This document shows positions 17,463-19,612 of a stretch of 19,612 nt of DNA, in pieces (within the stretch, counting starts at the first letter, position 1; every line of letters starts with the position of its first letter). The notes under the pieces are model-generated. The model saw only the letters and a program-made list of their open reading frames with translations, was not told the DNA's origin and ran no database searches. A program made the position numbers and the translations under genes. The DNA comes from Candidatus Troglogloeales bacterium (GTDB lineage Bacteria; Nitrospirota; Nitrospiria; SBBL01; SBBT01), in contig SBBT01000105.1 in NCBI GenBank assembly GCA_005239595.1, positions 1 through 19,612 on the forward strand. The letters are read 5' to 3'.

Positions 17463-18329
17463 CTATTTCAGCGATTCTACCCAGGATGCGCCGGCAATCA
17501 AATCCTCAAACCGCGTTAGGACGATGCCGTATCGTCTCCGAAGGGAGGCAATATCGACATCATAGCCTACATTGTTGAACCATCGGAACATGGTTGCGAT
17601 CTCTTTTCCGAACATCTTTTCAGAGCGCTCGTCGGGCATCTGCTCATAGAGAATCGGCTTGCCGATTCTCTTCGATAGGAGCTTGAGGGTATCCGGCAGT
17701 GTCTTTTCATCGCCGGCAAGTTCTAGGACCTGCCCAAGATAATCTCTTGGGTTCGCGAAGGCAGTCGCGGCGACCTCTCCAATATCGTTTAACGCAATCA
17801 TCTGAAGCGGACGATTCGGGTGAACGGGAAGCGCCAGGGTGCCGTTTCTGATGCTCGGTAGAAGCCAGGAGGAGCCAAAATTCTCCATGAAAAATACCGG
17901 CCTTAGGATGGTAGCCGGTACTCCCGACTTTCGGATATGCTGCTCCACCTTCCACTTTGTTTCGAAATGGGGAATGCCGGTTGCGCGATCGACGCTTGCG
18001 ACCGAGGTATAGACAAGGTGTTCCACGCCGGCCGCCGTGGCGGCCTTTACCGCGGTCACTCCCTGTTGCACTTCGGTCTCCATCCCTTTTTCAAAAGGGG
18101 TCGTAACCAGGAAGAACCTCTTGATGCCATAGAGGGCTTCGTCCAACGAAGGCCGATCGGTTAAATTTCCCAAAGCGACTTCCATCCCCGCCTTTTTTAA
18201 TTCTGAAACCTGTCCAGGATTTCGCGTGAGCGCGCGCACCCTAAACCCTCTTTTCAACAGGTTTCTGGCAACTGCCCCTCCCTGTTGTCCCGTTGCGCCC
18301 GCTACTAAAATGGCGCTACTCTCAACCAT
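17463..18329 (-). CDS. NmrA-family NAD(P)-binding protein (atypical short-chain dehydrogenase)
   Basis: The 288-residue protein has the dinucleotide-binding start ILVAGATGQQGGAVARNLL (about 7-25) and the layout of NmrA/HSCARG-like atypical SDR proteins: RVRALTRNP, the VALGNLTDR segment, LVYTSVASVDR, FETKWKVEQHIRKSGVPATILRP, then MIALNDIGEVAATAF. These proteins either sense NAD(P) redox state or reduce quinones and small molecules. The substrate here is unknown. The lysine in FETKWKVE fits the position of the SDR lysine; the tyrosine of the classical YxxxK is replaced by Phe, which fits an NmrA-like sensor better than an active dehydrogenase. A perfect AAGGAGG six bases before the ATG fixes the start. 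It appears monocistronic, and the 172 bases upstream show no clear promoter. Confidence 0.88.
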   Translation of the reverse strand: MVESSAILVAGATGQQGGAVARNLLKRGFRVRALTRNPGQVSELKKAGMEVALGNLTDRPSLDEALYGIKRFFLVTTPFEKGMETEVQQGVTAVKAATAAGVEHLVYTSVASVDRATGIPHFETKWKVEQHIRKSGVPATILRPVFFMENFGSSWLLPSIRNGTLALPVHPNRPLQMIALNDIGEVAATAFANPRDYLGQVLELAGDEKTLPDTLKLLSKRIGKPILYEQMPDERSEKMFGKEIATMFRWFNNVGYDVDIASLRRRYGIVLTRFEDLIAGASWVESLK

Positions 18330-18335
18330 TGCACA

Positions 18336-18342
18336 CCTCCTT
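18336..18342 (-). promoter_or_regulatory. Strong ribosome binding site of the NmrA-type gene
   Basis: AAGGAGG on the minus strand, followed by TG, lies six bases before the ATG at 18329. This is one of the two strongest Shine-Dalgarno sites in the window and fixes the start. Confidence 0.75.
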
Positions 18343-18501
18343 TTTCCAAAATGTTCCGCACACGTTTTCTATCCCTTATTCATACACCCTCGGAGTAAAG
18401 CAAATACAATGCCATTTTTATTTCAAGATGCTTGGCTTTATCGACAATAGGTTATGAATCGGGCGTGAAGAATTAGGTGGAATTTTGCCACGGTGTGTGG
18501 T

Positions 18502-19612
18502 TCATTGGCACGAGCTTCGCTTACGCCTCCATGCCCAGAGGAGAAGGGTGCATCCGGAAAAAACAAAGAAGGCGGCTGTTGGATATTTTATTCCATAGAC
18601 AACAGGGGTCAAGGTCCACCTGGTTACCGTCCGCACATTTTCATGGGAACGCAGGTAGGCCGCCATCGGAGGGGATACCGAAATATAAATCTGAACCAAG
18701 GCCCTGCCGGCCGAATTTTTAAGAAGAATTTCATCCCGAAAGGCGCGTAAAACCGCCACTTCAGAGGCCAATGGGCTTCCGTAGACCGCGGTTGCAATGA
18801 AACACCCCCCCCCGCTGCCACCCGAGGAGGCCGTCGTGACGCTGCTGCTTTGTGTCGCGCTGTTGTTCGTCGAATCAAGATCAAATTCAGTGCCGGCCAC
18901 GCTGGCGGTATTGACAAAGGAGCCTGGCGTCGATGATGTGACCACGATCGTAACGGTCACCGTGCCGCCGTTTAAAATCGTGCCAAGAGTACAGGTTACG
19001 GTTGTACTACAGCTCCCCTGGCTGGCGACGGCCGACACCAGTGTTAATCCTGTCGGTAGCGTATCGGTCAGTACCACGTTTGTGGCGGTGCTAGGCCCCT
19101 GATTGGTAATGGTGAGCGTATAGGTGATCTGGCTTCCTACCGAAACAGGGTCGGGACTGTCTGTCTTTGTTATGGAAAGATCGGCGGTATTGGCTGCGGC
19201 GCCCAATAAAACAGAGAGGATATTCCCGCTCGTACTTGCCGTTATGATATCTCCCCTTCCATCTTGACTCACCTCCCCCACGGCAACAAAAACGGGAACT
19301 GTTGCGGAAACCGTTGAGGCCGATGAGAAACTGCCGCCTCCTGCTCCCAGAAGAACGGAGAGGCCCGATGAGTGCGCGGCGACGATATCGAGTTTACCGT
19401 CTCCGCTGACATCTGCCAGGGCGATGGAGACTGGGGTAGTTCCGGTGGCGAAGTTTGTGGCGGAGCCGAAGGAGCCTAAGCCTGTACCGAGCAGGACGGA
19501 GACGCTGCTGGCGGATGAATTCGCTGTTAGGATATCGAGTTTACCGTCTCCGCTGACATCTGCCAGGGCGATGGAGACTGGGGTAGTTCCGGTGGCGAAG
19601 TTTGTGGCGGAG
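18502..19612 (-). CDS. Large surface protein with FG-GAP-like repeats, DUF11 domain and CFI-box C-terminus (5' end outside window)
   Basis: The minus-strand frame is open to the right edge, so only the last 369 residues are seen. In protein order there are FG-GAP/VCBS-like repeats of about 49 residues (pattern VSIALADVSGDGKLDI...SVLLGTGLGSF) and a last, diverged repeat. One DUF11 domain follows (bases 19185-18838), starting ADLSITKTDSPDPVSVG and ending near DLDSTNNSATQS. A Ser/Gly linker then leads to the CFI box (GGCFIATAVYGSPLASEVAVLR), a conserved C-terminal domain. The end is a hydrophobic segment (TAAFFVFSGCTLLLWAW) with a basic tail (RRKRSS). The combination suggests an exported, surface-displayed or processed protein. 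FG-GAP repeats form beta-propellers, and DUF11 domains are cell-surface modules. Ligand and function are unknown. A nine-G run sits directly before the CFI box. Confidence 0.85.
   Translation of the reverse strand, partial: SATNFATGTTPVSIALADVSGDGKLDILTANSSASSVSVLLGTGLGSFGSATNFATGTTPVSIALADVSGDGKLDIVAAHSSGLSVLLGAGGGSFSSASTVSATVPVFVAVGEVSQDGRGDIITASTSGNILSVLLGAAANTADLSITKTDSPDPVSVGSQITYTLTITNQGPSTATNVVLTDTLPTGLTLVSAVASQGSCSTTVTCTLGTILNGGTVTVTIVVTSSTPGSFVNTASVAGTEFDLDSTNNSATQSSSVTTASSGGSGGGCFIATAVYGSPLASEVAVLRAFRDEILLKNSAGRALVQIYISVSPPMAAYLRSHENVRTVTRWTLTPVVYGIKYPTAAFFVFSGCTLLLWAWRRKRSSCQ
18805..18813. repeat. Homopolymer tract of nine C (nine G on the coding strand)
   Basis: Nine consecutive C on the plus strand encode three GGG glycine codons immediately before the TGT of the CFI box. 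Runs of this length are prone to slippage in replication and sequencing. The other two frames behave differently: loss of one base leads to a frame open to 18624, and gain of one base gives a stop after 14 codons. Confidence 0.9.
19384..19612. repeat. 82-base perfect direct repeat, period 147 bases
   Basis: Bases 19384-19465 and 19531-19612 are identical, and the second copy reaches the window edge, so the match may continue. The 147-base period equals 49 codons, one FG-GAP-like unit (FATGTTPVSIALADVSGDGKLDI region). The 65 bases between the two copies are diverged from the equivalent positions further left. This suggests recent duplication or gene conversion of repeat units. Confidence 0.9.

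Noticed and set aside
18502..18530. Inverted repeat around the surface-protein stop as a terminator
   Set aside because: TGCCA and TGGCA arms are five bases with a long loop and no strong T-run, too weak to call.
18477..18750. Plus-strand open frames of 81 and 85 codons
   Set aside because: They are antisense to the CFI-box end of the surface protein and show no domain or ribosome binding site.

Overview
This window looks like the chromosomal replication-origin neighbourhood of a diderm (Gram-negative) bacterium of moderate GC content. It carries dnaA, dnaN, gyrB and gyrA on the minus strand next to an AT-rich gap of about 340 bases with DnaA-box-like 9-mers, the probable oriC. Envelope genes (BamD lipoprotein, parvulin chaperone, heptose adenylyltransferase, tripartite RND metal efflux) show an outer membrane with heptose-containing LPS. 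I cannot name the species. The gene set is compatible with Nitrospirota or a delta-proteobacterial-like lineage, but that is a guess.

Layout: 1-1281 is the 3' end of a CusA/CzcA-type RND pump. 1345-1800 is a DUF721/DciA-like helicase-loader gene that converges on gyrA. 1874-9346 is a compact minus-strand block, dnaA > dnaN > gyrB > gyrA, with no recF. 9353-9691 is the candidate origin. 9692-9783 is tRNA-Ser(CGA) and 9834-10307 is tadA, both on the minus strand. 10510-17425 is a tight plus-strand operon: bamD, a short siroheme-type precorrin-2 dehydrogenase, an unrecognised protein, rfaE2, mfd and a SurA-like parvulin, with gaps of 0 to 13 bases or 4-base overlaps. 17463-18329 is a minus-strand NmrA-type NAD(P)-binding protein. 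18502-19612 is the 3' part of a large repeat-containing surface protein (FG-GAP-like repeats, one DUF11 domain, CFI-box C-terminal domain, membrane segment), which runs off the right edge.

The main transcription units point away from about 9,350-9,700 on both sides, as expected when genes are co-oriented with replication forks leaving an origin. The left side supplies initiator, clamp and gyrase. The right side groups outer-membrane biogenesis (BamD, parvulin, LPS heptose) with transcription-coupled repair (Mfd).

I saw no CRISPR array, phage, transposase or obvious defence system. The least explained items are the unrecognised 315-residue protein coupled to rfaE2, and the surface-protein gene, which has a G9 tract directly before its CFI box and an 82-base perfect direct repeat at the window edge.
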